From positions 1-33,121 of the forward strand of contig NZ_JAAKEB010000023.1 in assembly GCF_011038965.1 (NCBI RefSeq): a DNA stretch of 33,121 bases, in the 5' to 3' direction. Under the pieces are notes generated by a model. It was given only the letters and a program-made list of their open reading frames with translations, ran no database searches and was not told where the DNA came from. Made by a program: the position numbers and the translations under genes. Positions 1 through 7,288 of the stretch are shown piece after piece; the stretch's first letter is position 1, and each line of letters begins with the position of its first letter. This DNA comes from Adlercreutzia sp. ZJ141. Its GTDB lineage: Bacteria; Actinomycetota; Coriobacteriia; Coriobacteriales; Eggerthellaceae.

Positions 1-50
1 CTATCTGTTTTTCTCTGACTACTACGAACAAGTACATGTATGTTAATGGA

Positions 51-82
51 ACCGCCGTGTACCGAACGGTACGCACGGTGGT
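51..82. repeat. Imperfect palindrome near the left edge
   Basis: Arms 51-59 (ACCGCCGTG) and 74-82 (CACGGTGGT) pair with one wobble, and an inner ACCG/CGGT pair (61-64/67-70) continues the stem. It lies about 60 bp past the stop codon of the minus-strand XRE gene. It could be a regulator binding site or part of a terminator, but no T-tract follows on either strand. Confidence 0.4.
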
Positions 83-92
83 GTGAGAGGAC

Positions 93-115
93 GGGATGTC
101 AACTAATGGCATCCC
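93..115. repeat. Short stem-loop downstream of the XRE gene
   Basis: GGGATG (93-98) pairs with CATCCC (110-115) around an 11-nt loop. It sits about 28 bp beyond the end of the minus-strand XRE gene, where a terminator would be expected, but the U-tract is missing. The function is open. Confidence 0.3.
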
Positions 116-142
116 TCCTACTCGATTGCTCCATCCGCCGTC

Positions 143-580
143 CTACAGGATGCGCGCATCCCGCCAGGCGGCGTAGCCCTCCTCTGTGATCTCTCCCGAG
201 TCCAAAGCGCTCCTCATATTGGCCCACTGCCTCAGGGCGGCGTCCAGCTTGGGAGCGTGCTGCGCCGATCCGTCAACGCCCATGGCGGCATTGCCCGCGT
301 CGTCAACGCTCGGCACGGCCCCGCATCCCGCGGCCTCAAGGCGAAGAAGCAGCCCCAGCACGTCCTCTGCGGTGGACAGGCCGAAGTCCACGAGGTCGGA
401 CACGCTCTTGCCGAGCAAGCCCGCTATCACCTCAAGCTGCTCGTCGGTCGGCTTGCGCGCACCGCTCTCGACCATGCTGACGTAGGACTTGCCGACGCCC
501 ATGGCCTCGGCGAGGTGGTGCTGACGAAGCCCTGCGGCCTTCCGCGCCTCCGCGATGTTTCTCCCGAGCTCTTCTGACAC
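143..580 (-). CDS. XRE-family helix-turn-helix transcriptional regulator
   Basis: A DNA-binding regulator with an N-terminal Cro/C1-type HTH covering roughly residues 8-60 from the chosen start. The motif LAEAMGVGKSYVSMVESG is a typical HTH with its recognition helix, followed by PTDEQLEVIAGLLG. The C-terminal 80 residues are not a family I recognise. I place the start at the GTG at 580, which has AGGG five bases upstream and puts the HTH at the normal distance from the N-terminus. A TTG at 604 would add eight residues but has no visible ribosome binding site. It is divergent from the amidoligase operon and separated from it by the structured leader, so it may control that operon or the island as a whole; this is inferred from position only. 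Confidence 0.8.
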   Translation of the reverse strand: MSEELGRNIAEARKAAGLRQHHLAEAMGVGKSYVSMVESGARKPTDEQLEVIAGLLGKSVSDLVDFGLSTAEDVLGLLLRLEAAGCGAVPSVDDAGNAAMGVDGSAQHAPKLDAALRQWANMRSALDSGEITEEGYAAWRDARIL

Positions 581-790
581 CTCGACCCTGCCTTTCTCGA
601 CCAAGCGGAGCGCTCATGCCCGCGCAGGGCAAGTCTAGGGCATAGGCGGGGCGTATGCGAGCGCCTTTCGCCAACCCTCCATATGCGTCGGCCTAGCGCA
701 CCTGCCGGCACAGCGCGCCTCCCATATCCCCTTCCTTTCCTGTACCCCGCGCTTCTAGGCGCATCTCATCGTCCGCACATGCTCGCCTGC

Positions 791-969
791 GAACCGCCGT
801 CGTGGCAAGGGCCGCAAAACTTTTCTCCGGAGCGACGCACAGCACACGACCGTAGAAAACTCGGGCCTTTCGGTTTTGCTTTCCCCCTTGCCGCGCCGCC
901 GAACCCCAGGCGCGCAAGCGGACAGATGAGCCGCGCCCGGAAGGCGCGGGAGGCTTTCAGGAAAGGAGG
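791..969 (+). promoter_or_regulatory. Structured leader element, copy A
   Basis: First of three related leaders in the window. Order: GAACC (791-795), stem arm 801-811, a 73-nt loop holding AAAAC...GTTTT (856-860/873-877), stem arm 885-895, GAACCCC (901-907), a second hairpin 931-937/943-949 with loop CGGAA, and the Shine-Dalgarno AAGGAGG at 963-969. The main stem has 11 pairs including one G-T wobble. Compared with copies B (5624-5841) and C (12468-12645), the pair next to CAAGG is G-C here and C-G there, so pairing is kept while bases change. It precedes the amidoligase operon. It could act as folded RNA in the 5' UTR or as a folded single strand of DNA. Confidence 0.6.
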
Positions 970-974
970 ATGAA

Positions 975-1046
975 GTGATCCGGCTTACCACCCATCGGCA
1001 GGCGACGCGCCGGCCCCGACGCTTCGAGGAGGCGCATCATGCCTAG
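975..1046 (+). CDS. Possible 23-residue arginine-rich leader peptide
   Basis: A GTG at 975 lies five bases after the strong AAGGAGG at 963-969 and opens a 23-codon frame ending in TAG at 1044-1046. The peptide begins VIRLTTHRQATRR and has six arginines. Its end overlaps the amidoligase start (1039) by eight bases, an arrangement that would allow translational coupling. The ATG directly after the Shine-Dalgarno (970) reads only Met-Lys-stop. Copies B and C of the leader place the same Shine-Dalgarno directly in front of their main gene, so this frame may be only a by-product of added sequence. Confidence 0.3.
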   Translation: MIRLTTHRQATRRPRRFEEAHHA

Positions 1047-2301
1047 GCGCAGCGCGAACCGCGCGAACACAGACCCGATGTTTGCCTTCTGCAGGCACTG
1101 CGGGCAGTCCTTCCCGGCAAACGAGCAGGCGGTTCAAGGCGTGTGCCCCGACTGTCTGGAGCTTCTCTACTGCGTCTGCGACGGTTGCGGGAGCCTCCAC
1201 CACATAGACACCTCGCGCATCGTCCACGACACCGACCAGGTCCTCTGCCCCAGCTGCGCGGCGATCGTGGCGACCGAGTGCGAGTGCTGCCACGAGATAT
1301 ACAGCGCCAACACCCGATTCGTCCGCGACAACGCAGGCCGCCTGCGCTGCCCTGGCTGCGCAGAGGAATACCGCGAGTGCCAGGGCTGCGGCAGGCACTT
1401 CCACTACGACGACCTCGTCGAGGACGATTGCGGCGACCTCTACTGCTGGCAATGCACCAACGGCGTCGACTTCCGGGGCGTGCACAGCTACTCCTTCAAG
1501 CCGGAGCCGAAATTCCACAGGCTGCCCGGCGAGGACGACAACTCGCTCGTCTTCGGCATCGAGCTCGAGATGGACGGCAACGACCCTGAAGCCGCCATCA
1601 AGCGCATCACCTCGAAGGTCGGCGAGGACTGGCTCTACTTCAAGCACGACGGGTCGCTCAACGAGGGCGCAGAGCTCGTGACGCACCCCATAAGCCCCGC
1701 GTACATCCTCTCGGACGAGGGTCGGGCGATGTGGAGGTACATCTGCGAGAGCGCGAAGGCCGAGGGCATGCGCAGCCACGACGTCGGCACCTGCGGGCTC
1801 CACGTGCACATAAACCGCGACTTCTTCGGAAGCAGCGGCGCCAAGCGAGACATCGCCGAGTACAAGCTGCTCACGATCATGGACCGCTTCTTCGAGCCCA
1901 TGGTCATCTTCTCGCGCAGAAGGCCCGAGCAGATTGGCCACTGGGCGCAGCGCCTCTCGCTCCCGAAGACGGCAGACAACTGGCTCACGAGCGCGAGGTC
2001 GGCGAGCAGGATCTCCAAGGGAACCAGGTACTACGCCCTGAACACCACGAACCGCTACACCATGGAGTTTCGCATCTTCCGGGGCACGCTCAGGTTCGAA
2101 ACGCTGATGGCGACGTTCCAGCTCCTTGCGGGGCTGTGCGACTTCGCAGCGCAGGCCACCCCGGGTCGCCTTCAGACGATCAACTGGTACGAGCTTATCG
2201 ACGAGGCGATAGCCCACTGCCCCGGGAGCACCGAGGAGCTTGAAGCGTACCTGCTGGAGAAGGAACTGATGACGGAAAGGAAGGAAACGAAATGTGCGTA
2301 A
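1039..2301 (+). CDS. Putative amidoligase (Amidoligase_2 family) with N-terminal zinc-knuckle array
   Basis: Predicted ATP-dependent carbon-nitrogen ligase of the glutamine-synthetase/GCS-like fold that forms an amide or isopeptide bond; the substrate is unknown. Residues about 18-140 hold at least four CxxC-type pairs (CRHC, CPDC, CDGC, CPSC, CECC, CPGC, CQGC, CWQC), probably binding several zinc ions. The catalytic domain runs from about residue 170: FGIELEMDG, KHDGSLNEGAELVTHPIS, CGLHVHIN and TMEFRIFRGTL are the acidic, histidine and arginine motifs expected of this family. The start has GAGGAGG six bases upstream. The next gene overlaps by ten bases and encodes a class II glutamine amidotransferase, the classic partner of these ligases in predicted peptide-modifying operons of phages and mobile elements. 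The exact reaction is inference. Confidence 0.85.
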   Translation: MPRRSANRANTDPMFAFCRHCGQSFPANEQAVQGVCPDCLELLYCVCDGCGSLHHIDTSRIVHDTDQVLCPSCAAIVATECECCHEIYSANTRFVRDNAGRLRCPGCAEEYRECQGCGRHFHYDDLVEDDCGDLYCWQCTNGVDFRGVHSYSFKPEPKFHRLPGEDDNSLVFGIELEMDGNDPEAAIKRITSKVGEDWLYFKHDGSLNEGAELVTHPISPAYILSDEGRAMWRYICESAKAEGMRSHDVGTCGLHVHINRDFFGSSGAKRDIAEYKLLTIMDRFFEPMVIFSRRRPEQIGHWAQRLSLPKTADNWLTSARSASRISKGTRYYALNTTNRYTMEFRIFRGTLRFETLMATFQLLAGLCDFAAQATPGRLQTINWYELIDEAIAHCPGSTEELEAYLLEKELMTERKETKCA

Positions 2302-3080
2302 TCGTATTCAAGCCGGAAGACCACGAGATGCCGACCCGCGAGACCCTTCTCGCCTGCTGGGAGCACAACCCGGACGGCGCGGGGATCATGTACCCCGCAG
2401 CCGGCGGCGTGCGCACCTGGAAGGGCTTCATGGAATGGGCCGACTTCGAGAGGGCGCTCGACGAGCTTGAGCGCACGGTGGACCTTGAGGCCGTTCCCGT
2501 CGCGCTGCACTTCCGCATCGCCACCCACGGCGGCGTCAAGCCCGGGTGCTGCCATCCGTTCGCGGTGTGCAAGGACTACAAGCTGATGCGCAAGACCGAC
2601 AGAGTCTGCAAGCTCGGGTTCATGCACAACGGCACGCTCTCGGGCCTCGACACGAGAAAGGGCGTCTCCGACTCGATGGCGTTTGCGGCCAACGTTTTGC
2701 TGCCCCTGACTCACCTCGACGACGACCCCCTCTCCAACAAGTGGATCGAGAAGGTGATCGCGTCTTCCACCCAAGGCTCGCGCTTCCTGCTCATGAACGC
2801 GCAGGGCAGTGTCAGCGTCTTCGGCGACTGGAGCCAAGTGGACGGGATCCTCTACTCCAACCTCAACCACGTGCGATACACCTACTCGGGCTGCTACGGA
2901 CAGCCGAGCCTCTTCGACGCCTTCATGGGGTTCGGAGGCGATCAGACAGACCTGCTCGACTACGGACTCTACGAGGCGTGTGCCAACTGCGAACTACTCG
3001 ACGAGTGCATGACGTTTGCGCCCTACTGCGCGACCTCGGAAGAGGCTGAGTCGATGGCCGAATACGCCCTGCCGCGATGA
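2292..3080 (+). CDS. Class II glutamine amidotransferase-like Ntn hydrolase
   Basis: The protein begins Met-Cys-Val-Ile-Val, so removal of Met would expose Cys2 as the N-terminal nucleophile of a class II (Ntn) glutamine amidotransferase. Other family motifs are present: NPDGAGIMY (about residues 26-34), HFRIATHGG (about 77-85) and the oxyanion-hole-like HNGTLSG (about 117-123), then SDSMAFA. The C-terminus has a cysteine-rich tail (CANCELLDEC) that may bind metal. It probably releases ammonia from glutamine, or cleaves a gamma-glutamyl amide, for the amidoligase whose gene overlaps it by ten bases. A DUF3846 gene follows at once, so the three are very likely co-transcribed. Its role in the mobile element is unknown. 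Confidence 0.8.
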   Translation: MCVIVFKPEDHEMPTRETLLACWEHNPDGAGIMYPAAGGVRTWKGFMEWADFERALDELERTVDLEAVPVALHFRIATHGGVKPGCCHPFAVCKDYKLMRKTDRVCKLGFMHNGTLSGLDTRKGVSDSMAFAANVLLPLTHLDDDPLSNKWIEKVIASSTQGSRFLLMNAQGSVSVFGDWSQVDGILYSNLNHVRYTYSGCYGQPSLFDAFMGFGGDQTDLLDYGLYEACANCELLDECMTFAPYCATSEEAESMAEYALPR

Positions 3081-3091
3081 AAGGAAAGACG

Positions 3092-3544
3092 ATGAAAAGC
3101 GATTTGGAGAAACACGGCGTGAAAGCCGTCGACGCCATGGTCGTCCCTGTCGGCCAGATGCCCCGGAAGGCTCGGCTCAAAGCCGACAGCAGCGGAAGCT
3201 TTCTGCGCGACATGCAGTCCCGCGTCGGCGGGCCCATCGAGGCCATCCCCGGCATCTTCGACGGCAGACCGGTCGTCTACGTCAACGAGGAGGACAAGCT
3301 TCCCTGGAGCAAGTGTCTTCCGAACAGGGCCGTCTACGCAGATGACATCCAAGAGCCCGTGGATATCGTGTTCGGCGACATGCTCTGCGTGGGGCTCGAC
3401 GTCGAAGCGGGCGAGCTGCGAGACATCTCAGCCGAGGAATGCCAAAAAGTGCGCGAGCGCTTCGGAACCAAGGACTCTATCGAGTCGGCTAATCGCGAGA
3501 TCATGAAGATGGTCGAGAGGAATAGCAGAAAGCGCGCAGGATGA
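3092..3544 (+). CDS. DUF3846 domain-containing protein
   Basis: A small protein with the DUF3846 pattern: a core reading MQSRVGGPIEAIPGI, then VVYVNEEDKLPW, PNRA, and VDIVFGDMLCVGLD. Such proteins are common on phages, plasmids and integrative elements of Gram-positive gut bacteria and have no established function. The ATG at 3092 is preferred because AAAGGA lies six to seven bases upstream. An alternative ATG at 3077 overlaps the stop codon of the amidotransferase gene and could allow coupled translation, but it lacks a Shine-Dalgarno. It is the third and last gene of the amidoligase operon. The C-terminal 45 residues are predicted helical and charged. Confidence 0.75.
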   Translation: MKSDLEKHGVKAVDAMVVPVGQMPRKARLKADSSGSFLRDMQSRVGGPIEAIPGIFDGRPVVYVNEEDKLPWSKCLPNRAVYADDIQEPVDIVFGDMLCVGLDVEAGELRDISAEECQKVRERFGTKDSIESANREIMKMVERNSRKRAG

Positions 3545-3561
3545 CGACCGCGCCTGCAAGC

Positions 3562-3666
3562 GCCCCTCTGCGGGAGCGCATGGCCCGAGGCTTTCGCCGG
3601 CACCAACCACGCTCTTGGCGAACCGGCCGGAACAAGCCTTGCCACCATGCGCTCCCGCAGAGGGGC
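3562..3666. repeat. Large inverted repeat with perfect 22-bp arms
   Basis: The arms 3562-3583 and 3645-3666 are exact reverse complements (22 of 22). The 61-bp interior is also partly self-complementary: AGGCTT/AAGCCT (3588-3593/3634-3639) and TTCGCC/GGCGAA (3593-3598/3617-3622). As RNA or single-stranded DNA this would form a long rod of about 105 nt. It lies between the amidoligase operon and the AbiE operon and contains no convincing gene. Confidence 0.75.
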
Positions 3667-3668
3667 AG

Positions 3669-3687
3669 CTGCGCAATTACTGCGCAG
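3669..3687. repeat. Short perfect hairpin next to the large inverted repeat
   Basis: CTGCGCA (3669-3675) pairs with TGCGCAG (3681-3687) around the loop ATTAC. It follows the large inverted repeat after two bases, so the two probably stack as one structure. There is no U-tract, so this is not an intrinsic terminator. Confidence 0.6.
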
Positions 3688-3752
3688 GATCAGACAGGCT
3701 CATCCCATGCCATACAAGCTTTCAAGGGCGCATATAGACGCAAGTTCACCGG

Positions 3753-3779
3753 AAGGCCGTCTATTTGTGGCGGTCTTTT
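3753..3779 (+). terminator. Probable intrinsic terminator of the amidoligase operon
   Basis: AAGGCCGTC (3753-3761) pairs with GGCGGTCTT (3769-3777), with two wobble pairs and a 7-nt loop, and runs into TTTT (3776-3779). It separates the upstream operon from the AbiE promoter 30-50 bp further on. Confidence 0.6.
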
Positions 3780-3804
3780 GATATTGCATCTCTTTTAACT
3801 ACAA

Positions 3805-3836
3805 AATTTCTAAATTCGTGCAGCATGACGTATAAT
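3805..3836 (+). promoter_or_regulatory. AbiE operon promoter with palindromic operator
   Basis: TATAAT at 3831-3836 is a perfect -10 box. A start point six to seven bases downstream would fall on or next to the ATG at 3844, so the message should be leaderless; no Shine-Dalgarno is present. AATTT-CT-AAATT (3805-3816) is a small palindrome over the expected -35 position. AbiEi antitoxins of known systems repress their own operon by binding inverted repeats, so this is a plausible operator. The -35 itself is poor. Confidence 0.5.
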
Positions 3837-3843
3837 CTGGCCC

Positions 3844-4470
3844 ATGGAAAAGACTCTCGACATATTGATTGAGCGTTTCGGCTACGACGCGCCCATTCTG
3901 GCGTGCGACCTGGAGGAGACCTTCCCCGACGTACCCAGGAGGACCATCTATTCCAGGCTGAACCGCCTGATCGAGTCGGGTGCGATCGAGCGCTACGAAA
4001 CGGGCGTCTATTACATCGCCTCCACGACAATACTCGGCAAGACCCCCCTCAACCCGTTGAAGGTGATCGAGAGGAAGTACCTTCGCGATCCGGAAGGCGG
4101 CGTCTGCGGGTTCTGGAGCGGGGCCACCTTGGACAACAGCGAGGGCATCTCCGAGCAAGTCCCCATGCGCTACGAGGTCGTGACCAACAACGCATCATGT
4201 GCGCAAAGGGAGGTCACCGTCGGCGGATACGTCAAGTGCGTGGTGCACAAGTCGCGCGTCGACGTCGACCGGGACAACGTCGACTCCCTGCGGTTCCTAG
4301 ACGTGCTGACCAGGCGCAAGCCCAAGGAGCTCACCGACGGCCAGCGTGATGCCGTGAAGAGGCTGGCGGAGGGCCTGTCCAAAGACGACCTTCTGGCGCT
4401 CTCCATGGCCTACCCCCAGAAAACCACCCGCCGCCTGGTAGAAAGCGAGATGCTCGGTGTATTTGCATAA
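3844..4470 (+). CDS. AbiEi-type antitoxin with winged HTH
   Basis: Antitoxin and autorepressor of a type IV AbiE toxin-antitoxin or abortive-infection system. The N-terminal 60 residues read as a winged helix-turn-helix: ETFPDVPRRTIYSRLNRL followed by ESGAIERYETGVYYI. The remainder matches the AbiEi-like region, with GFWSGATLDN and VPMRYEVVTNN. It is 208 residues, normal for AbiEi-like proteins of the DUF6088 group. The start is the only sensible ATG and has no ribosome binding site, consistent with a leaderless mRNA from the TATAAT eight bases upstream. The toxin gene overlaps its end by 14 bases, so the two are translated together. In known systems the antitoxin neutralises without a stable complex; that this holds here is inference. 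Confidence 0.85.
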   Translation: MEKTLDILIERFGYDAPILACDLEETFPDVPRRTIYSRLNRLIESGAIERYETGVYYIASTTILGKTPLNPLKVIERKYLRDPEGGVCGFWSGATLDNSEGISEQVPMRYEVVTNNASCAQREVTVGGYVKCVVHKSRVDVDRDNVDSLRFLDVLTRRKPKELTDGQRDAVKRLAEGLSKDDLLALSMAYPQKTTRRLVESEMLGVFA

Positions 4471-5386
4471 CGATCCCGAACTGTTCAACGCTGCGGTTCT
4501 GACGACGGCAAGCGAGCTGAAGCTCGTTCCGGGCTTCGTCACCAAAGACTACTTCATCTACATGGTGCTCAAGGGGATCACGGCGCGATATCCCGACATC
4601 ATCTTCAAAGGCGGAACAAGCCTGTCGAAATGTCATGGCGTAATTGACCGGTTCTCCGAAGACGTTGACTTGGGCGTCGAGGCGGAGCACCTCACGGAGG
4701 GCCAGAGGAAGAGGATCAAGGCCGCAGTTGTCGACGCCATCTCAGATCTCGGGCTTGCCGTCTCCAACCTCGACGAAATCAGGAGCAGACGCGAATACAA
4801 CAAGTACCTGGTCAGGCTCCCCGAGCCTTTGAGCGCTGCGGGCCTGAAAGAGGACTTGGTCGTCGAGACTGCGTTCATGACTCCCGTTTCCCCCAGCGTC
4901 GAAAAGACGTTCAGCTGCTTCATCTACGAGTGCCTCAGGGAAAGGACCGGAGGCGAGGAGCTTCTCGAGCGCTTCGACCTAGCACCGCTGCCGTTGGCGG
5001 TGACGTCGCTCGAGCGCTGCTTCTGCGACAAGGTCTACGCGATATGCGACTACTATATGGGAGAGCGCCCCGCCGAGCGCTGCTCGAGGCACCTCTACGA
5101 TCTGCATAAGATGCTACCCGTGGTTACCCTCGATGAGAAGATGCTCGACCTTTTCGCGAAGGTGCGCTTGCAGCGAAGATCCCTGCCCTACTGCCTTTCG
5201 GCCGAGGACGGGGTGGTATTGAGCGAGGTACTGAACGAGCTTATCAACAACAGGTACTATGCCTCAGACTATCGCGAAGTGACCTCGAAGCTATTGAACG
5301 AGCCCGTTGCCTACGAGGAGGCCATCAAATCGGTGAGCTTGATTGTCGATTTTCTTGACAAGCAAACATTGCCGTCGCAGAAGTGA
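4457..5386 (+). CDS. AbiEii/AbiGii nucleotidyltransferase toxin
   Basis: Toxin of the AbiE pair, a DNA-polymerase-beta-like nucleotidyltransferase. The signature is GGTSLSK (about residues 52-58) followed by RFSEDVDLG, whose Asp69 and Asp71 are the metal-binding acids. A helical C-terminal half carries SLERCFCDKVYAICDYYMG and RHLYDLHKM, as in other AbiEii proteins. Related toxins transfer nucleotides to tRNA or RNA ends and stop growth, which can limit phage spread or stabilise the element. Translation starts at GTG 4457 inside the antitoxin gene, 14 bases before its stop. The length of 309 residues is normal and the catalytic residues look intact, so the toxin should be active. The system probably serves for element maintenance or phage defence. 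Confidence 0.9.
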   Translation: MYLHNDPELFNAAVLTTASELKLVPGFVTKDYFIYMVLKGITARYPDIIFKGGTSLSKCHGVIDRFSEDVDLGVEAEHLTEGQRKRIKAAVVDAISDLGLAVSNLDEIRSRREYNKYLVRLPEPLSAAGLKEDLVVETAFMTPVSPSVEKTFSCFIYECLRERTGGEELLERFDLAPLPLAVTSLERCFCDKVYAICDYYMGERPAERCSRHLYDLHKMLPVVTLDEKMLDLFAKVRLQRRSLPYCLSAEDGVVLSEVLNELINNRYYASDYREVTSKLLNEPVAYEEAIKSVSLIVDFLDKQTLPSQK

Positions 5387-5623
5387 AAGAGGATGCCGGA
5401 CTTCGCCTGTTTCGCCGCTCGGCCACGGTCATCGTCACACCCACTTCGGTAATCATGACGTCGAAGGCCACGACAGCGTCTCGGCCCACATGCCCCGCGC
5501 TCGCCCATGCGGCAGCGCCCGCTCGAGGGTGCGGCGGCGCGCACCCGTAGCCCTCCCAGCTCCCGCCCTAAGGCACGCCACCCTTTCCGGCCTCCGCTCC
5601 CTTGTCCCTTAAAAGGTCGCAGG
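5387..5623. other. Gene-free GC-rich stretch after the AbiE operon
   Basis: I see no convincing gene here. A 7-bp stem GGGTGCG/CGCACCC (5527-5533/5540-5546) lies in it and could end the AbiE transcript, although no T-run follows. The next recognised element is leader copy B, which starts at 5624. Confidence 0.4.
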
Positions 5624-5841
5624 GAACCAGGTCGTGCGCAAGGGCGCGCGACACTTTCCCGAACTTTTCCTCCGCCTCTCGCACATCCGGTCCCTCGGAA
5701 AACTTAGGGAAACTGCCGGAGCGCAACCGAATCGGGAGCATGCGCCCCTTCGCCTCCCTCCTTGCGCGCGCCCAGAACCCCTACGGCCCCGTGCCAAGGG
5801 CGGAGCCCGGAAAGGGGCGGCTCCGCAGGAGCAGGCAGGAG
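5624..5841 (+). promoter_or_regulatory. Structured leader element, copy B
   Basis: Second copy of the leader seen at 791-969. GAACC (5624-5628), stem arm 5633-5644, a 114-nt loop containing AACTTTTCC, stem arm 5759-5770, GAACCCC (5775-5781), a strong second hairpin GCGGAGCC/GGCTCCGC (5800-5807/5819-5826), and AGGAGG before the ATG at 5848. The main stem has 12 pairs including two G-T wobbles. The gaps between GAACC and stem (4) and between stem and GAACCCC (4) are equal, as in copy A (5 and 5). The loop is about 40 nt longer than in copies A and C. Confidence 0.55.
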
Positions 5842-5847
5842 GCCAGC

Positions 5848-6285
5848 ATGGGCTACTACGTCGAAACCGCAGACTACATCACCATTCCCCTCGCCAACGT
5901 GGACGCCGCCTGGGAGGCGGCCAAGCAGCTCAACCGACGCGACGACCTGAAGCACGGCGGCCACTATCCCGCGACCCTTGAGCGTCCCCGAGACTCCAGG
6001 TCGGTCTCGATGAACCCGAACAAGTGGTTCTCGTGGCTTCCCTGGGACTACGACGTCCGCTACGGATCGCTCGACGAGCTCCTCGAAGAGCTCGGGTTCG
6101 AGTCAGTGGAAAGGGATGCGGACAGCCTCAGGTTCGGAGTCTACAACTCCAAGACCGGCGCGGAGGAGAGCTTCTTGAGGGCGCTTGCGCCATTCGTCGC
6201 CGACAACCAGGTGATGCGCTGGATGGGCGAGGACGGCTGCACCTGGCAATGCGTGTTCGAGGGCGGTCGGATGACCATCCGCTGA
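5848..6285 (+). CDS. Conserved mobile-element protein of unknown function
   Basis: A 145-residue soluble protein with no signal peptide or membrane segment. It starts MGYYVETADY and contains many aromatic residues (KWFSWLPWDYD, MRWMGEDGCTWQC). The sequence SLDELLEELGFE, then a run of short predicted strands, suggests a small alpha/beta fold. I do not recognise a named family. The ATG at 5848 is preferred because AGGAGG precedes it at the right distance; the frame stays open upstream to 5602, but that part is leader copy B and is not protein-like. It stands alone behind leader B, as the proteins at 12651 and 1039 stand behind copies C and A. This suggests shared control, perhaps early expression after transfer. 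Confidence 0.65.
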   Translation: MGYYVETADYITIPLANVDAAWEAAKQLNRRDDLKHGGHYPATLERPRDSRSVSMNPNKWFSWLPWDYDVRYGSLDELLEELGFESVERDADSLRFGVYNSKTGAEESFLRALAPFVADNQVMRWMGEDGCTWQCVFEGGRMTIR

Positions 6286-6396
6286 CGCCCACTGCTTCGG
6301 GAACAGGCGGTGCGGAATAGAGCACCTGCATAATGCACGAAACGCACCGCTTGACCATGTCCAATCATCGCAATGGCCTCATGAAAGGAGCACGCC

Positions 6397-7278
6397 ATGA
6401 TATCCAACATCGAACAGGCGAAAAGCGGCACCGCAAGCGAGTCGCGAGAGCCGGTCTACTATCCTCTCGACGAGAGCGCCGCTCGCACGGCGCACGAGAT
6501 GAAGAGCTTCCGCGGGTACAGATCGGACGTTCCGGATTACCGCTCGGAAGTGGACAAGGCGTACGAGCTTGCCGGCAAGGTCGCCGCCGAGAAGCCGGAG
6601 CACGCGGAAGAGGCGTACAGGCTGGCAAAGGGGTTCTCTCGCAAGTACGCCAAATGGCTGAACCGGGGATATCGCATCGAGGCGATGTGCCCGAGCATCC
6701 TCGTGGCGGGGCCCGCCGGGGTATCGCCCTCGAGAAAGGAGCGGCAGAGCCGGGCTCTCGACTCGCATATGGCCGAGCGCGCCGACGTCATGTCCATCAT
6801 CGACAGGATAGGGCGCCTCGCCACCACGCCCGACGTCATCAAATGCGGAGACGCCGAGGCCGTTGCGAAGCTCGCCGAGAAGGTCGAGAGGCTGAAGGCG
6901 CGCCAAGAAACGATGAAGCTGGAAAACGCCCGCGCCCGCAAGGAGGGCCGCGAAGCCCCGCACCCGGGCTGGGAGCTCTCCAACAACCGCCAGAACCTGA
7001 GGGCGGCCGAGAAGCGGCTCGAGGCGATCGCCCGGCAGAAGGAGACGGGCAGCTCCGAGCGCACCGCAACCATCCTCGGCGAAGAGGCCCGCGTGATCGA
7101 AAACGCAAGCGAGATGCGCCTGCAGCTCGTCTTCGAGGACAAGCCCTCGGAAGAGGTTCGCAGCCTGCTGAAGAGGAGCGGCTTTCGGTGGTCGCGAAAA
7201 ACCGGAGCGTGGCAGCGCCAGCTCACACACAACGCCCGCTGCGCCTTAGGGATGATGGAGGACGCTGATCACCAGTAG
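6397..7278 (+). CDS. Conserved plasmid/ICE protein with coiled-coil and C-terminal WS-WQR motif
   Basis: A 293-residue cytoplasmic protein. The middle (about residues 150-235) is very rich in Ala, Glu, Lys and Arg and is likely a coiled coil. The C-terminus holds LVFEDKPSEEVRSLLKRSGF followed by RWSRKTGAWQRQLT. That pattern (small strand, helix, GF-x-WS, then WQR) recurs at the C-terminus of many mobile-element proteins, including DUF3560-like and ArdC-linked ones, and may be a small nucleic-acid-binding domain. ATG 6397 has AAAGGAG eight bases upstream. No enzyme motif is visible. It sits directly before the par promoter in the same direction and may serve in replication, antirestriction or transfer; none of these can be chosen from sequence. 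Confidence 0.65.
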   Translation: MISNIEQAKSGTASESREPVYYPLDESAARTAHEMKSFRGYRSDVPDYRSEVDKAYELAGKVAAEKPEHAEEAYRLAKGFSRKYAKWLNRGYRIEAMCPSILVAGPAGVSPSRKERQSRALDSHMAERADVMSIIDRIGRLATTPDVIKCGDAEAVAKLAEKVERLKARQETMKLENARARKEGREAPHPGWELSNNRQNLRAAEKRLEAIARQKETGSSERTATILGEEARVIENASEMRLQLVFEDKPSEEVRSLLKRSGFRWSRKTGAWQRQLTHNARCALGMMEDADHQ

Positions 7279-7288
7279 CTTCTCATTG

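Noticed and set aside
985-2217. Long minus-strand open frame of 410 codons over the amidoligase
   Set aside because: Shadow frame in GC-rich DNA. The plus-strand frame has zinc motifs and amidoligase signatures, while this one is low-complexity Val/Arg/Ala sequence.
5602-5847. N-terminal extension of the protein at 5848
   Set aside because: The extension is leader copy B, is not protein-like, and the ATG at 5848 has the proper ribosome binding site.
6379-7230. Minus-strand open frame of 283 codons
   Set aside because: Antisense shadow of the conserved protein at 6397-7278; no ribosome binding site and no recognisable domain.
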